DNA of 64,000 bases from NCBI GenBank assembly GCA_934254815.1, contig CAKQME010000003.1, positions 1 through 64,000 of the forward strand, in the 5' to 3' direction. This DNA comes from an uncultured Clostridia bacterium (lineage in GTDB: Bacteria; Bacillota; Clostridia; Christensenellales; Borkfalkiaceae). Positions 1-9,665 of this stretch are shown here, piece by piece (the stretch's first letter is position 1; every line of letters starts with the position of its first letter). The notes beneath the pieces were generated by a model. It searched no databases and was not told where the DNA came from. It saw nothing but the letters and a program-made list of their open reading frames with translations. The position numbers were made by a program, and so were the translations under genes.

Positions 1-3000
1 CCCTCAATACTCGTCTTGTTATCACCAACCGTTTTAGTCAAATCTTCTATCGCTTTGGTCAGTTTTCCGTCTATTTCATTAATTTTTTTAAGCAATGCCT
101 CGTCGGCTGCGTCACACGTCTCTTTTAACTCGGCAATTGCTGCGTCAATTGCGGCTTTTAGCGAACCGCTTGTCACATAATCATTTGTAATTTTTTCGAT
201 TTCGTCATTGGCGGTGGCTAAATCTTTGATAAGATTATTTAACTGATCGGTAAGATTTTCATCTGTCTTCCCAAGCTGACCGACTTTTTCCTGAAGCTCT
301 TCATTAAGTTTACCTATACGGGTCAATACGGAATCGCCGTCTAATATCCAAATAGCGTAAAGCGAAAGTCCGCCGTCGGGCATTGCTATCGATTCGGGAT
401 CAAATTTACCGTTTGCGTAAACAAAATCAATATCGGTTTTATTGGGGTCATAACTCCAACCGCCGAAAATATAGCCCTCTCTTACGGGAATAACCGAGCT
501 GAATTTAACTAATTCACCCACTAAATATTTGTTACCGTCAACGGGAGCGTTACTGCCGCCGTTCGCATAATAAATAACGGAAAATTCTTCGTCGACAGCA
601 TAAACCGCATATAAAAGAACTTCTGCGCCGTCGGTACTTGCAAGCGCGCTCGTTATTCTCTGGTTGTCGGTATAAGCGACGATCTTTCCCGACGGAACGG
701 TCGACCAACCGGCAAAATGATAGCCGAGTTCGGCTTTTAAACCAAGTTCGTTATAAGTTTTAAGGTAGAACGATTCGCCATATAATACAGTTTGACTGTC
801 AATAATTTTCTGCCCGTCGATATAAACAACGTTATAGCTTACAGGCGACCAGACTGCATAAAGCGTAATCGCATTGACGTTTTTATCCCATATGCTCGAA
901 CTTACGACTTTCATTTCTTTGTTGAAAATATATTTGCCCGAACCGTCGCGCTGAGTGTTATAACCCAAAAAGTTATAACCTACGCGCGCGGGAGCTTCAA
1001 GCCCGTCGGATAAGAGCGGCTCACCGTAAGCCACAGAAATCGGCGCGTTGACGTCACTGCCGCCATTAGAAACGAAAGTGATTTTCGTTACGGTGCGTTC
1101 CCACACGGCATAAAGATTGACCGAGAAATCGTTTATCGGGCTAAGGTCGGAAACAGCCGCGCCGTCGCCGTAAACGACTTCGCCTGTCGGAGAAGTTGCC
1201 CAACCGATAAATGTATAACCGATTTTTTCGAAAGTGTTTTTCGAAAGCGTACCGACCGCGCCGAACTCGAATCGGCTTTCAGCCATCTCACCGTTGCCGC
1301 CGTTCGCGTTATAGACAACGTTATAAACGTTTGCCTGCCATACGGCGTAAATCACTATATCTTTGTCAGCGGAAAACTCTACGGAATCTCCGCTTGCATA
1401 AGTCGCGCTCGTCGCATCGGCTTCAGTAGCCCAACCAAGGAAAGTATAACCTACGCGTTCGGGCTTATCGTTCGATATTGTCGCCATAGTTCCCTCGCCG
1501 TAAGACCCCTTATCGGTCGGAGCGTTTGCGCCGCCGTTTGCAGAGTAAATAAGCGAACCTTTCGAACCGTTGGCAACGAAAATACGCGAATTGTTTTTAA
1601 TTACAAACGAATATTTACCATCTTCGCCCGCAGTTAATAACTGCCCGTCGACATAGACTTTAGGCGAACTTCCCGTAACTTCGAAAGTTACCGTCGAACC
1701 GTATTCATAGCTTGCCGCCAACCCCGTTACAGAGTATCCCTCAGCGGTTTCGTATGTAACCGTATATTTCGCAATGTTCCATACGGCGTAAAGTATAGTA
1801 TCGTCGGCAGGCATAACAAACTCGTCGAGCGAAACATAATCTGCAATAGTCGCGTCGCTTTGCTTACTCCAGCCGCGGAATATATATCCCGTAAATTCGG
1901 GAACAAGCGAAGTTATGCGTATTGTTTCGCCCTCAGCAGGATATGCTTTTTCTACGGGAACGGCAAATTTACCGCCGTTAGCGTCATAGGTAAGCGACGG
2001 ATTGAGTTTCCAGACCGCGTAAAGCGTTACCAATTCGCGCCCCATAGTGAAGTTATCGCCGGGGCGATAATCTACGCTGTCCGCGTCGGCTTTCACACAC
2101 CAGCCGAGGAACGTATAATTTTTTCTCGACGGAATAACGCTGCTTAACGCGACGGTTTCGTCTTCGTGAACAAGCATCGAGCCGGGTGCGCCGCTACCGC
2201 CGTTCGGGTCAAATTCGATAGTAAATTTATCTTTTTCGAGCCAGGCGGCGTATATTACCGCCGTTTCGCCCTCGTAATCGGCAAGACCCGCGTTATATTC
2301 TACGTCTGCGGAATACATGCGCCAATTTTGCTCGTCGTAAATATTCCACCCGACAAAGGTATAATTTGCACGTTTAAGCCCGAGACTCTCGGCGGAGGGC
2401 AATCGCAACGTTCCGTACTTAACGCCCGTTATAAGCGATACGAACACTCCCTCGCTGTACAGCTCGATATTATATGTTACGGGCGACCAGCTTGCGTAAA
2501 GTTTAATTCCGCCGTTTACGGTATATTTTACTATCTCAGGAATACCGTCTTTATCGTAGTACTTATCGCCCTCGCCGTCAGGCTCGGTAAAATAGCCGTT
2601 GAAATTATAACCTTTACGCGTGGGCGGTGTGACCGAAACAAGCGCGTGGTCATAAGCCGCCGTTACCGTTTCGGCATAATTGCCGCCGTCGGTATCGAAA
2701 GAAATATTAAAGGTGTTCGCCTGCCATACAGCGTAAAGAAAAATGGTTTCGCCGTCGTTTTCAGTTAAATTGATGATCTCTGCGGCATTTTTGAATTCTG
2801 CTTCGCCGTCTGCCGTTTTAGCCCAGCCGACAAAAGTCCAGCCCGTAAGCAAATAACCTATCTCGGACAACTTACCGCTTTCATCGTAGATAAAATCGGA
2901 ATCGGTCATTTCGCCTTTTATATCTGCGGTTGCAGTATCAGGCTTATTCGCTCTATAGGCGACCTTATACTTATTTGCGCTCCATACGGCGTAAAGCGTA

Positions 3001-5219
3001 ACTTCGTCGCCGTCTATATCGGTAAGGGTTTTTACGATAGCACCGGCATTAAAATCAACCTCATCCGAACCTTGAGTACGCGACCAGCCTTTAAAAGTCC
3101 AACCCTTAATCGTGTACTTGCTTGCGCTAAGCAAGCTTGGGCTATCATAAGTATGATTTGTCTTTAAAACAGTTCCGCTTGCGGACTTATCAGACACATA
3201 ATTTACCGTATATGTATTAGCTTTCCATATAGCGTAAAGTTCGACGTTGCCGTCGTCGGTAGCCGTAAGGTTCGACACCTCGGCACTGTCGGCATAATCT
3301 ATAGTAGTCGCGTTCGGGTCTTTCGCCCAACCGAGAAAAGTCCACCCCGTAAGAACATACCCGTTTTCGGTAAGAGCGTACGTCACGCCATATTCGCAAT
3401 AAGATTTAGCTGTTGTCCCCGTAACGTCGTGGCTTGCTTTCGTCGGCTTGTTAGAATTATACGTTATAGTGTAGTTATGTACTTTCCATGTCGCAGTCAA
3501 AGTAATATCGGCGGTATAATCGGTCGCGCCCAAGGTCAAATCTGTTTTGGCAGTTGCTCCGTTGTTTACTTTCCAGCCGTTAAACGTATATCCCGTCTTT
3601 GTCGGATTGCCGACCGTTGTTGCCGTTCCATAGGTGTGTGTTGTCGGTTTAGGCGTAAGAGCTGCGCCGTCAAGCCCCACATATTTAATGTTATATGTAT
3701 TCGCCGTCCAGGTGGCAGTCAAAGTAATGTCGTCGGTATAATCGGTCGCGCCCAAGGTCAAATCTGTTTTGGCAGTTGTGCTGCTGTTTACTTTCCAACC
3801 GTTAAATGTATATCCCGTCTTTGTCGGGTTTCCGACCGTTGTTGCCGCTCCATAGGTGTGCGTTGTCGGTTGCGTCGTAATAGTTGCGCCCTCTATCCCC
3901 TTATATCTAATGTTATATGTATTTGCCGTCCAGGTGGCTTCAAGCGAAATGCCGGCTGTATAGTCGGTTGCCCCTAAGACTAAGTCTTTTACGGCGGGAG
4001 CATTATTGACTTTCCAACCGCTAAATGTATAACCTCTTTTTGTCGGGTTGCCTATCGGTGTTGCCGTTCCGTAGGTGTGAGTTGCCGGCATAGGGTCGGC
4101 AGTCGCGTTTTCCATACCCGAATAGTTAATGGTATAAGAGTTTGCTTTCCATATTATTGTAAGTCCGTTTCCCGCTCCGCTTATAGTAAACAACTTGTTT
4201 GGCGTATTATAGATATTACCTGAATTGTCTTTCCAACCGCCATAGGTATAACCCGTTCGGGTCGGGATTTTTGTCGAGCCGATATTTAAATCGATGACGG
4301 AATCCTCTTTGTTGTAAACATCGTTTAAAACGCCGTTAGCCGTATTATCCGCAAAATGACCGCCGTAAATATTCAATTTGTCACCGGCAGTATAATTGTA
4401 AATCACGCCGCCGTTAGTATTTGCAGAGTTATTTGTAAAAGTTCCGCCGTTGATAGTAACTATAGAGTTGTCGTTTACAATCACGCCACCACTTGTTGCA
4501 GAGTTATTTGTAAAAGTTCCGCCGTTAATCGTGACTGTAGATTGATTATAAGTTCTAATTACACCTTTGGAGTTGTTTGTAAAAATTCCGCCGTCGATAT
4601 TGATTATTCCTTTACTTGTATAAAAAAGCCTGACTTTATTATCAATAAAATTACCGCTTGAAACGTTTATTGTTGGACTATCTGATCCAGTTGCCCGAAT
4701 CAAATAAAAATTACCACTGCAGTCTTTTATCGTACTGTTGTTTATATTTACCGTACTACCACTAAAAACATCGATCAACTTATCGCAATTCATTATGGTA
4801 CTGTTATTAAAATTCGCCGTTACCTCGGAGTGAGATGTGGTACCTCTAATAAAATAATTATATGACCCGTTATTATTGCCATCTATCGTAGCATTTTCCA
4901 CTGTGAAAGTACATTTTTCAACTATGTCTATATATGATTTAGAATCACTAAACTTAATCGTACCGCCTGAAATGACATTATTTCTAGCCCTAACTTTCCC
5001 TGAGATTGTGACAGTTACACCGCTTTTAATCTGATATGTCGTATTGTCTTTAAGTTCTGTACCGTCACTCCACGTCGTATCGACAGATATTGTTTTTATA
5101 TATGTTGTTCCTGCCGCAGATACGGTTTTAGGCGCAGTCATAACAAACGGCAGCGCCGATACGCATAACGCCGCTATGACTATCAACAAAAACATAAAAC
5201 TTCTTTTTCGTGTTCTCAT
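1..5219 (-). CDS. Giant secreted InlB-repeat surface protein (3' end outside window)
   Basis: The frame is open without a stop from the ATG at 5219 to the window edge (1739 codons), so the C-terminus is missing. The start follows AAAGGAG. Residues 1-37 are a signal peptide (MRTRKRS, then a hydrophobic core ending near VSAAG). Residues about 40-270 contain NGGTFTNNSA-like rungs typical of a right-handed parallel beta-helix. From about 275 to 1620 there are about 16 InlB B-type (Listeria-Bacteroides) repeats of roughly 70-85 residues, with recurring 'GYTFxGW' and 'LYAVW' motifs. One non-repeat domain sits between repeats 10 and 11. The last 110 residues seen are Leu/Glu/Lys-rich and look like a coiled coil. 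The likely role is cell-surface adhesion or a scaffold. The anchor is not visible. It is divergent from the two-component system at 5484. Confidence 0.88.
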   Translation of the reverse strand, partial: MRTRKRSFMFLLIVIAALCVSALPFVMTAPKTVSAAGTTYIKTISVDTTWSDGTELKDNTTYQIKSGVTVTISGKVRARNNVISGGTIKFSDSKSYIDIVEKCTFTVENATIDGNNNGSYNYFIRGTTSHSEVTANFNNSTIMNCDKLIDVFSGSTVNINNSTIKDCSGNFYLIRATGSDSPTINVSSGNFIDNKVRLFYTSKGIINIDGGIFTNNSKGVIRTYNQSTVTINGGTFTNNSATSGGVIVNDNSIVTINGGTFTNNSANTNGGVIYNYTAGDKLNIYGGHFADNTANGVLNDVYNKEDSVIDLNIGSTKIPTRTGYTYGGWKDNSGNIYNTPNKLFTISGAGNGLTIIWKANSYTINYSGMENATADPMPATHTYGTATPIGNPTKRGYTFSGWKVNNAPAVKDLVLGATDYTAGISLEATWTANTYNIRYKGIEGATITTQPTTHTYGAATTVGNPTKTGYTFNGWKVNSSTTAKTDLTLGATDYTDDITLTATWTANTYNIKYVGLDGAALTPKPTTHTYGTATTVGNPTKTGYTFNGWKVNNGATAKTDLTLGATDYTADITLTATWKVHNYTITYNSNKPTKASHDVTGTTAKSYCEYGVTYALTENGYVLTGWTFLGWAKDPNATTIDYADSAEVSNLTATDDGNVELYAIWKANTYTVNYVSDKSASGTVLKTNHTYDSPSLLSASKYTIKGWTFKGWSRTQGSDEVDFNAGAIVKTLTDIDGDEVTLYAVWSANKYKVAYRANKPDTATADIKGEMTDSDFIYDESGKLSEIGYLLTGWTFVGWAKTADGEAEFKNAAEIINLTENDGETIFLYAVWQANTFNISFDTDGGNYAETVTAAYDHALVSVTPPTRKGYNFNGYFTEPDGEGDKYYDKDGIPEIVKYTVNGGIKLYASWSPVTYNIELYSEGVFVSLITGVKYGTLRLPSAESLGLKRANYTFVGWNIYDEQNWRMYSADVEYNAGLADYEGETAVIYAAWLEKDKFTIEFDPNGGSGAPGSMLVHEDETVALSSVIPSRKNYTFLGWCVKADADSVDYRPGDNFTMGRELVTLYAVWKLNPSLTYDANGGKFAVPVEKAYPAEGETIRITSLVPEFTGYIFRGWSKQSDATIADYVSLDEFVMPADDTILYAVWNIAKYTVTYETAEGYSVTGLAASYEYGSTVTFEVTGSSPKVYVDGQLLTAGEDGKYSFVIKNNSRIFVANGSKGSLIYSANGGANAPTDKGSYGEGTMATISNDKPERVGYTFLGWATEADATSATYASGDSVEFSADKDIVIYAVWQANVYNVVYNANGGNGEMAESRFEFGAVGTLSKNTFEKIGYTFIGWATSPTGEVVYGDGAAVSDLSPINDFSVNLYAVWERTVTKITFVSNGGSDVNAPISVAYGEPLLSDGLEAPARVGYNFLGYNTQRDGSGKYIFNKEMKVVSSSIWDKNVNAITLYAVWSPVSYNVVYIDGQKIIDSQTVLYGESFYLKTYNELGLKAELGYHFAGWSTVPSGKIVAYTDNQRITSALASTDGAEVLLYAVYAVDEEFSVIYYANGGSNAPVDGNKYLVGELVKFSSVIPVREGYIFGGWSYDPNKTDIDFVYANGKFDPESIAMPDGGLSLYAIWILDGDSVLTRIGKLNEELQEKVGQLGKTDENLTDQLNNLIKDLATANDEIEKITNDYVTSGSLKAAIDAAIAELKETCDAADEALLKKINEIDGKLTKAIEDLTKTVGDNKTSIE
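3490..4155 (-). repeat. Three tandem InlB-repeat units with about 222-bp period
   Basis: Inside the giant surface protein, three successive repeat units are close at DNA level. For example, the stretches starting near 3499 and 3721 differ by only a few bases over more than 50 nt, and a third, more diverged copy begins near 3943. The spacing is about 222 nt (74 codons), so the frame is kept. This points to recent in-frame duplication, whereas the other units of the gene have diverged. Confidence 0.75.
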
Positions 5220-5372
5220 TTAGCTTTTCTCCTTTATTTTTTCAAGCTATTTGTTTTATAAACATATAACAATTGTAACATATATTATTATTTTGAAAAA
5301 GGTTATTGCCTCAGATTTTCGCAACCTTAACAAATCTTTACAACCGAGTTTTAATGAACACCTCCCCGACGA

Positions 5373-5401
5373 TTGCTTATAATTTCAATATCTGTTATAA
5401 T
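5373..5401 (+). promoter_or_regulatory. Candidate sigma-70 promoter of the two-component operon
   Basis: The -35 box is TTGCTT (5373-5378), followed by a 17-bp spacer and a -10 box TATAAT (5396-5401). This lies about 80 nt before the response-regulator ATG. Promoter function is inferred from consensus match only. Confidence 0.5.
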
Positions 5402-5483
5402 AATACAAGAAGAGCAAGTTTTTTCACACCAAGAATGAATTACATATTAAATAATAATCTAAATAAAAAAACGGAAGAGATTT

Positions 5484-6161
5484 ATGAATTACAAAGTTTG
5501 CGACAGAAAATTGCTGTTTGTCGAAGACGACGAAAACTTGAAAAGAGAAATGATAGAATATTTTTCACCCGAAAACGCCGTTTTTACCGCTTCGGACGTG
5601 GACGACGCGGTCGAGTTGCTTGAAAAAACAGGCAACTTCGACGCGATTATTCTCGACCTTGTTTTAAAACACAGCATGGGTATGGATTTATTTTCGGCTT
5701 TCCCTGCTCTGCCGCCCGTTATAATTTTGTCGTCGCTCGACGGAGAAGAATCCGTTATTACGGGACTGACTTCCGGCGCCGCCGATTACGTCGTTAAACC
5801 CTGCACTATGCAACTTTTAGAAATTCATATCGCGCTGAGATTATTGCCTAAATCGGACGCGGTGGAAACTTTCGGTCAGTTTTCGATAAACGCCAACACA
5901 CGCTCGGTTAAATACAGAAATACTTCTATCGCGCTCACTCCGTCGGAGTTCAATATTCTGTTTTTTCTCGTAAAACATCGCGGAAAATACTATACCGCCG
6001 ACGAAATTTACGAAGAAATATGGTGTGCGCCGAGTTTACACACCACTACTATACGCGCGCATTTATCGTCTTTGAGAAGAAAGCTTAAAGCCGCTTCCGC
6101 CGTAGATATAATACGCACCGAATTTAACAAAGGTTATTGCTTTACGGGGGAAATTTTATGA
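5484..6161 (+). CDS. OmpR/PhoB-family response regulator
   Basis: This 225-residue protein has a receiver domain (about 1-115) and a C-terminal winged-helix DNA-binding domain (about 125-225). In the receiver, the acidic pocket is E14-D15-D16, the phospho-acceptor is D58 in 'IILDLVLK', the switch Ser is in 'ILSS', and the conserved Lys is K105 in 'VVKP'. GGAAGAG precedes the ATG. The stop overlaps the start of the kinase gene (ATGA), which shows translational coupling with its cognate kinase. A target might be the divergent surface-protein gene at 5219, but that is only inferred from position. Confidence 0.93.
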   Translation: MNYKVCDRKLLFVEDDENLKREMIEYFSPENAVFTASDVDDAVELLEKTGNFDAIILDLVLKHSMGMDLFSAFPALPPVIILSSLDGEESVITGLTSGAADYVVKPCTMQLLEIHIALRLLPKSDAVETFGQFSINANTRSVKYRNTSIALTPSEFNILFFLVKHRGKYYTADEIYEEIWCAPSLHTTTIRAHLSSLRRKLKAASAVDIIRTEFNKGYCFTGEIL

Positions 6162-8170
6162 AAAAGAAAGTTATTAATCTGCTCGCTTTGGCAGGAGCGC
6201 TTATATTCTGCCTGATTGTTACGATCGGTTTAAATATCGCGAAATTGAATTCTATCGAAGATACGCCTATAAGAAAAAAGGAATTTTCAGAAGTTTCAGT
6301 AAACGCGGTTTCCGTTTACGAAGTAAAAGGCGTTATGAAAATGGTCGCCATAAACTACCTGCCCGACGAGTTCGCAGAACTAAACGAAGTGGTTTCCGGC
6401 GCAAACGACGGCAGTTCGCCCGTTAAAAAAGGAACGTATCGTTTTTGCATAGATACTTTAAGCGACGACGAATGGAACAACGCCGACAGTTTACAGGGGT
6501 TATCCAAGCCCGACGGCAACTGGCACTTGACTATGTATATCCCGCCCGTGTTTTCGGCTTGCAGCGTATATGTGCGGTATCAGAACAAAGAATATATCGG
6601 CACGATAGACAAATACAACGTAGAGTATTACGGATCGTTTTCCGCGCCGTCAAAATACGACGATTCGGTTTCGCACAAAAGCGCGACTCAGCCCATATTT
6701 ATAGATATTCCCGTTTCTTCCGACCACAAATATTCAAAAGAATGTATAGTTACGCTCCACTATGAAGCCGACAACGAAAATTTCGTGGGAATTTCCGACT
6801 ATATTCTTATCGGAGAGGACGCGGCGGTAAGAAAAGCCGTAGAAAGCAACCGTTCTTTACTTCTGATCGGCGCAATCGTAGGGTCGGCAACGTTGTTGCT
6901 GTTCCTTTTTATCTGCATACTTAAACGCTCGATAACGTTCGTACCGCAGTTACTGTTCGCCGCGGGCGTTTTTCTCGCGTTATTCTCGGTTTACAGTATG
7001 TTCGACATAACAACCGCGCCTTATTTTCTGCTCGGCTTAAGGCGGTTTGCGGTCGGAATAATACTCGTCGCTTCCACATTGTATCTTCCGAAAAAAATCG
7101 GCAAAATACCGATTTTACCCGTGGTAAGCGTAATTGCCGCAGTTGCAAGCGTTATGGCGTTTATTTCGCCTTATTGCCAGACTATTTCGTTTTACTCCGC
7201 TCTGCGGTCAGTCTATGTCGTTTTATCCTGTCTGAGTATCGCGGCGGTATTTCTTTTCACTACCGTTGACGTGATAAACGGAAAAGCGGCGGGACTACGG
7301 CTGAACGGCATAATCGGCGGTTTTTTAGCGGCGGCGACTATTTTTACAAAACAACCCTTTCTCTTCATCTCGCTTTCGCCTGCTTTCTGGTTATGTCTGT
7401 CTATGCTGGCAATAACAATCGTTCTCGGTTTTCGCGAATTTATTTCGGCTGAAACGCACAACAGATATCTTACAACCAACCTTGAAAAAGAAGTTGCAAG
7501 GCAAACGCAGAATTTGCAAACGGTTATTTCGGAACGCGATAAAATTTTGTTATATGTAAGCCACGACATGAAAAAAACCGTCGTAGGAATGAACGGTTCT
7601 TTATCCGATTTACGGCAAAATATATCCGACCCGAAACTTATAAATAAAGTGGATCAGCTGTTACAAAAAAGCGAAGAACTTAAAAGAGATTTTGCCGATT
7701 TAGGCAAATACGGCAGGCAGAATTACGTTGCGGAACAGTCGGAAGTATTAGATTTAAGTCTGATAGTAAACAAAGTAACGGGAGAGCTACGCCCCGATTG
7801 CGAAGCCAACGGCATCGTTTTAGTGACAACTCTACCCGACAATTTAGACGTATACGCAAAGAAAATCGCGCTTGAAAGCGTAATATTGAATTTGCTTATG
7901 AACGCGATAGAACACTCCGCCTGCACGCGGATAGATATTAACGTTATAAAGCGCAAAGGCGTATGCAAGTTGAATATTATCGACAACGGCACGGGCATTA
8001 CGACGGACAAAAACATATTCGAGCCGTTCGTTTCGGGTTCGGCTTCGGAAAACAATTCGGGTTTAGGATTATTTTTAGCGAAGTCTGCCGTGGAGTCTAT
8101 GCACGGAGAGCTTATATACGAGCGGAAAAACGATTTAACGATTTTTTCCGCCACATTACCGCTCGCTTAA
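6158..8170 (+). CDS. Membrane sensor histidine kinase (7TM-type)
   Basis: I chose the ATG at 6158, behind GGGGGA and overlapping the regulator stop as ATGA, over the upstream in-frame start at 6137. The product is 670 residues. One N-terminal membrane segment (about 7-29) is followed by an extracellular region of about 200 residues. A block of about seven membrane helices (about 235-440) follows, resembling the 7TMR-DISM layout. The kinase core has the phospho-acceptor H469 in 'SHDMKK', N box N582 in 'LLMNAIEH', the G1 box 'DNGTGI', and the G2 box G635-G637. The H box lacks the usual Pro after the basic residues. It probably senses an extracellular ligand and phosphorylates the adjacent regulator. 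Confidence 0.9.
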   Translation: MKKKVINLLALAGALIFCLIVTIGLNIAKLNSIEDTPIRKKEFSEVSVNAVSVYEVKGVMKMVAINYLPDEFAELNEVVSGANDGSSPVKKGTYRFCIDTLSDDEWNNADSLQGLSKPDGNWHLTMYIPPVFSACSVYVRYQNKEYIGTIDKYNVEYYGSFSAPSKYDDSVSHKSATQPIFIDIPVSSDHKYSKECIVTLHYEADNENFVGISDYILIGEDAAVRKAVESNRSLLLIGAIVGSATLLLFLFICILKRSITFVPQLLFAAGVFLALFSVYSMFDITTAPYFLLGLRRFAVGIILVASTLYLPKKIGKIPILPVVSVIAAVASVMAFISPYCQTISFYSALRSVYVVLSCLSIAAVFLFTTVDVINGKAAGLRLNGIIGGFLAAATIFTKQPFLFISLSPAFWLCLSMLAITIVLGFREFISAETHNRYLTTNLEKEVARQTQNLQTVISERDKILLYVSHDMKKTVVGMNGSLSDLRQNISDPKLINKVDQLLQKSEELKRDFADLGKYGRQNYVAEQSEVLDLSLIVNKVTGELRPDCEANGIVLVTTLPDNLDVYAKKIALESVILNLLMNAIEHSACTRIDINVIKRKGVCKLNIIDNGTGITTDKNIFEPFVSGSASENNSGLGLFLAKSAVESMHGELIYERKNDLTIFSATLPLA

Positions 8171-8190
8171 ATGTTTTTATCGCTTATACA

Positions 8191-8435
8191 GTGGGATATT
8201 TCGCTTACGCTCAATATGACACGAAAAAAACAAACCAAGTATTGTCATTCTGAGCTTCGCGAAGAATCCCATTAAAAAAGCACAGACTACTTGATACTGT
8301 GGGATATTTCGCTTACGTTCAATATGACAGAAAAAAAACAAACCAAGTATTGTCATTCTGAGCTTCGCGAAGAATCCCATTGAAAAAGCACAGGCTTTTT
8401 GCACCGTGGGATATTTCGCTTACGCTCAATATGAC
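8191..8435. repeat. Tandem hairpin-forming intergenic repeats (2.5 units)
   Basis: Two units (8191-8272 and 8299-8380) and a half unit (8406-8435) recur with a 107-108-nt period. Each full unit has a left arm starting GTGGGATATTTCGC and a right arm ending GAAGAATCCCAT. The arms are imperfect inverted repeats, so each unit folds into a long hairpin. The spacers are A-rich. This is a MITE- or REP-like dispersed element, lying just after the histidine kinase gene. The minus-strand frame through it (MGFFAKLRMT-type peptides) is a known sort of spurious ORF. Confidence 0.8.
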
Positions 8436-8457
8436 TATTATCCGTAATTTTCCACCG

Positions 8458-8643
8458 TCAACGGACTGTTTTTAATAAAATATTATCGATACCGAACGGC
8501 ACCGTTTTATATTCGGGCGTATAACGCCCGGCGTTTTCTTCTCCGCGCCATTCTCCGCGCATAGTGAACATCGACGGATCGATATACTCAGGTTCTGCTT
8601 TATCTTTTAAATGAAACGGACCGAATAAATTTCTCAGGCTCGA
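8458..8643 (-). other. 61 open codons in frame after the ardA amber stop
   Basis: Directly after the TAG at 8644-8646 the ardA frame stays open for 61 codons to a TGA at 8458-8460. The sequence is varied and protein-like, for example 'LRNLFGPFHL' and 'MRGEWRGEE', with no low-complexity bias. It could be the original C-terminus of ArdA lost through an amber mutation, a readthrough extension, or a separate remnant. I do not recognise a domain in it. Confidence 0.5.
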
Positions 8644-9642
8644 CTACAGCGTGATTTCTATTTCGTTTTCGATGAGTTTCGTTCCTAAATTATAGTCGTT
8701 CCCGATTTCGCTGTAATATTCGAATTCATCAAGGCATCTGGCAAGACGAATCACCTTTTCCGTATCGTCAAACGTTACGCCTGCAAACCCCATAACCGAG
8801 GATAGTTTATATAAATTCTCTGAAATTGCTTCCGAATCCGCCCCCAAACGATTTATGGCTGACGATATGGAATTTACGCTTTCTATATCGTTTTTCCGGA
8901 ATAAGTCGTTAAAATACTTTTCCCATTCGCCATCTCTGCCACAATAATCCACGCTTTTATTACATTCGCCTATATCGCTTGCGCCGATTCTTTGTAACGC
9001 CCTTTCTATTTCGGTCTTCTCGCACGGGAAATATATATAGTTCTTTTCTCCGTTCTTTTTTATCTCCACGCCCAGCACTTCGCCGCCGGTATAGTAGTAC
9101 GACGGAAATCCTTTGCCTTTATATACCTCTTCAAACGCTACGTCTTCGTTTCGAAAAAGCAACCCGTAATTCGTAGGTATTCCTTTGCCCGACGATAACA
9201 ATTCTCGCCCGATTTTTTCCAAATCCGTTTTTTCGAGTTCGTCTGTACTTATACACCCCTTACTGCTTAAAACCCGATTGTAGCCTATATTTTTTAAATT
9301 CGATACGTCTCGTATAAGCGTATAGCAAGTTTGATTGAACGTTAAATTTATCAGGTCTTTCGTTGAAACGTAATCACCCGCTTCTACCGCCGCGAAAAAA
9401 CTAAATAGTTCTTTCTGATCAAAACTGTCCATTCTTTTTGCAAGATAATTTATCTCGTCCAAATTCACGAACGTATCTTTTTTCAACGCCAATGCTTTCG
9501 GCTCAACTACGTCTCTCACAAAAGCGTAATTGTCTTTCAATGCCAATTCTTTGCACACTGCCTGATATTCCGCTTCCGTGCAAGGGAATATAACGTTTCT
9601 TTTCACTCCGTCGTTTTGTAACACAAATTCGATTTGTTTCAT
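8644..9642 (-). CDS. ardA: ArdA-like antirestriction protein
   Basis: The start is the ATG at 9642, preceded by GGAGGG at good spacing; the longer frame to 9684 lacks such a site and overlaps the upstream gene. The product is 332 residues. ArdA proteins are acidic DNA mimics, carried by conjugative elements, that block type I restriction enzymes. Family-like features are 'NLDEINYLAKRM' followed by 'STKDLINLTFN' and a second domain starting near 'GVEIKKNGEKNYIYFPC', which repeats the N-terminal 'KRNVIFPCTE' pattern. Many Asp and Glu residues fit DNA mimicry. The gene ends at an amber codon with an open frame beyond (8458-8643). It marks the region as part of a mobile element. Confidence 0.75.
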   Translation of the reverse strand: MKQIEFVLQNDGVKRNVIFPCTEAEYQAVCKELALKDNYAFVRDVVEPKALALKKDTFVNLDEINYLAKRMDSFDQKELFSFFAAVEAGDYVSTKDLINLTFNQTCYTLIRDVSNLKNIGYNRVLSSKGCISTDELEKTDLEKIGRELLSSGKGIPTNYGLLFRNEDVAFEEVYKGKGFPSYYYTGGEVLGVEIKKNGEKNYIYFPCEKTEIERALQRIGASDIGECNKSVDYCGRDGEWEKYFNDLFRKNDIESVNSISSAINRLGADSEAISENLYKLSSVMGFAGVTFDDTEKVIRLARCLDEFEYYSEIGNDYNLGTKLIENEIEITL

Positions 9643-9665
9643 ACGCGCCCTCCATTCGTTTCCTG

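Noticed and set aside
792..4661. Several plus-strand ORFs of 60-200 codons
   Set aside because: They are antisense shadows of the giant surface-protein gene, whose minus frame is open throughout.
8177..8404. Minus-strand ORF of 75 codons with repeated MGFFAKLRMT and CHIERKRNIP
   Set aside because: It is a translation of the hairpin repeat itself; such frames recur in many genomes as artefacts.
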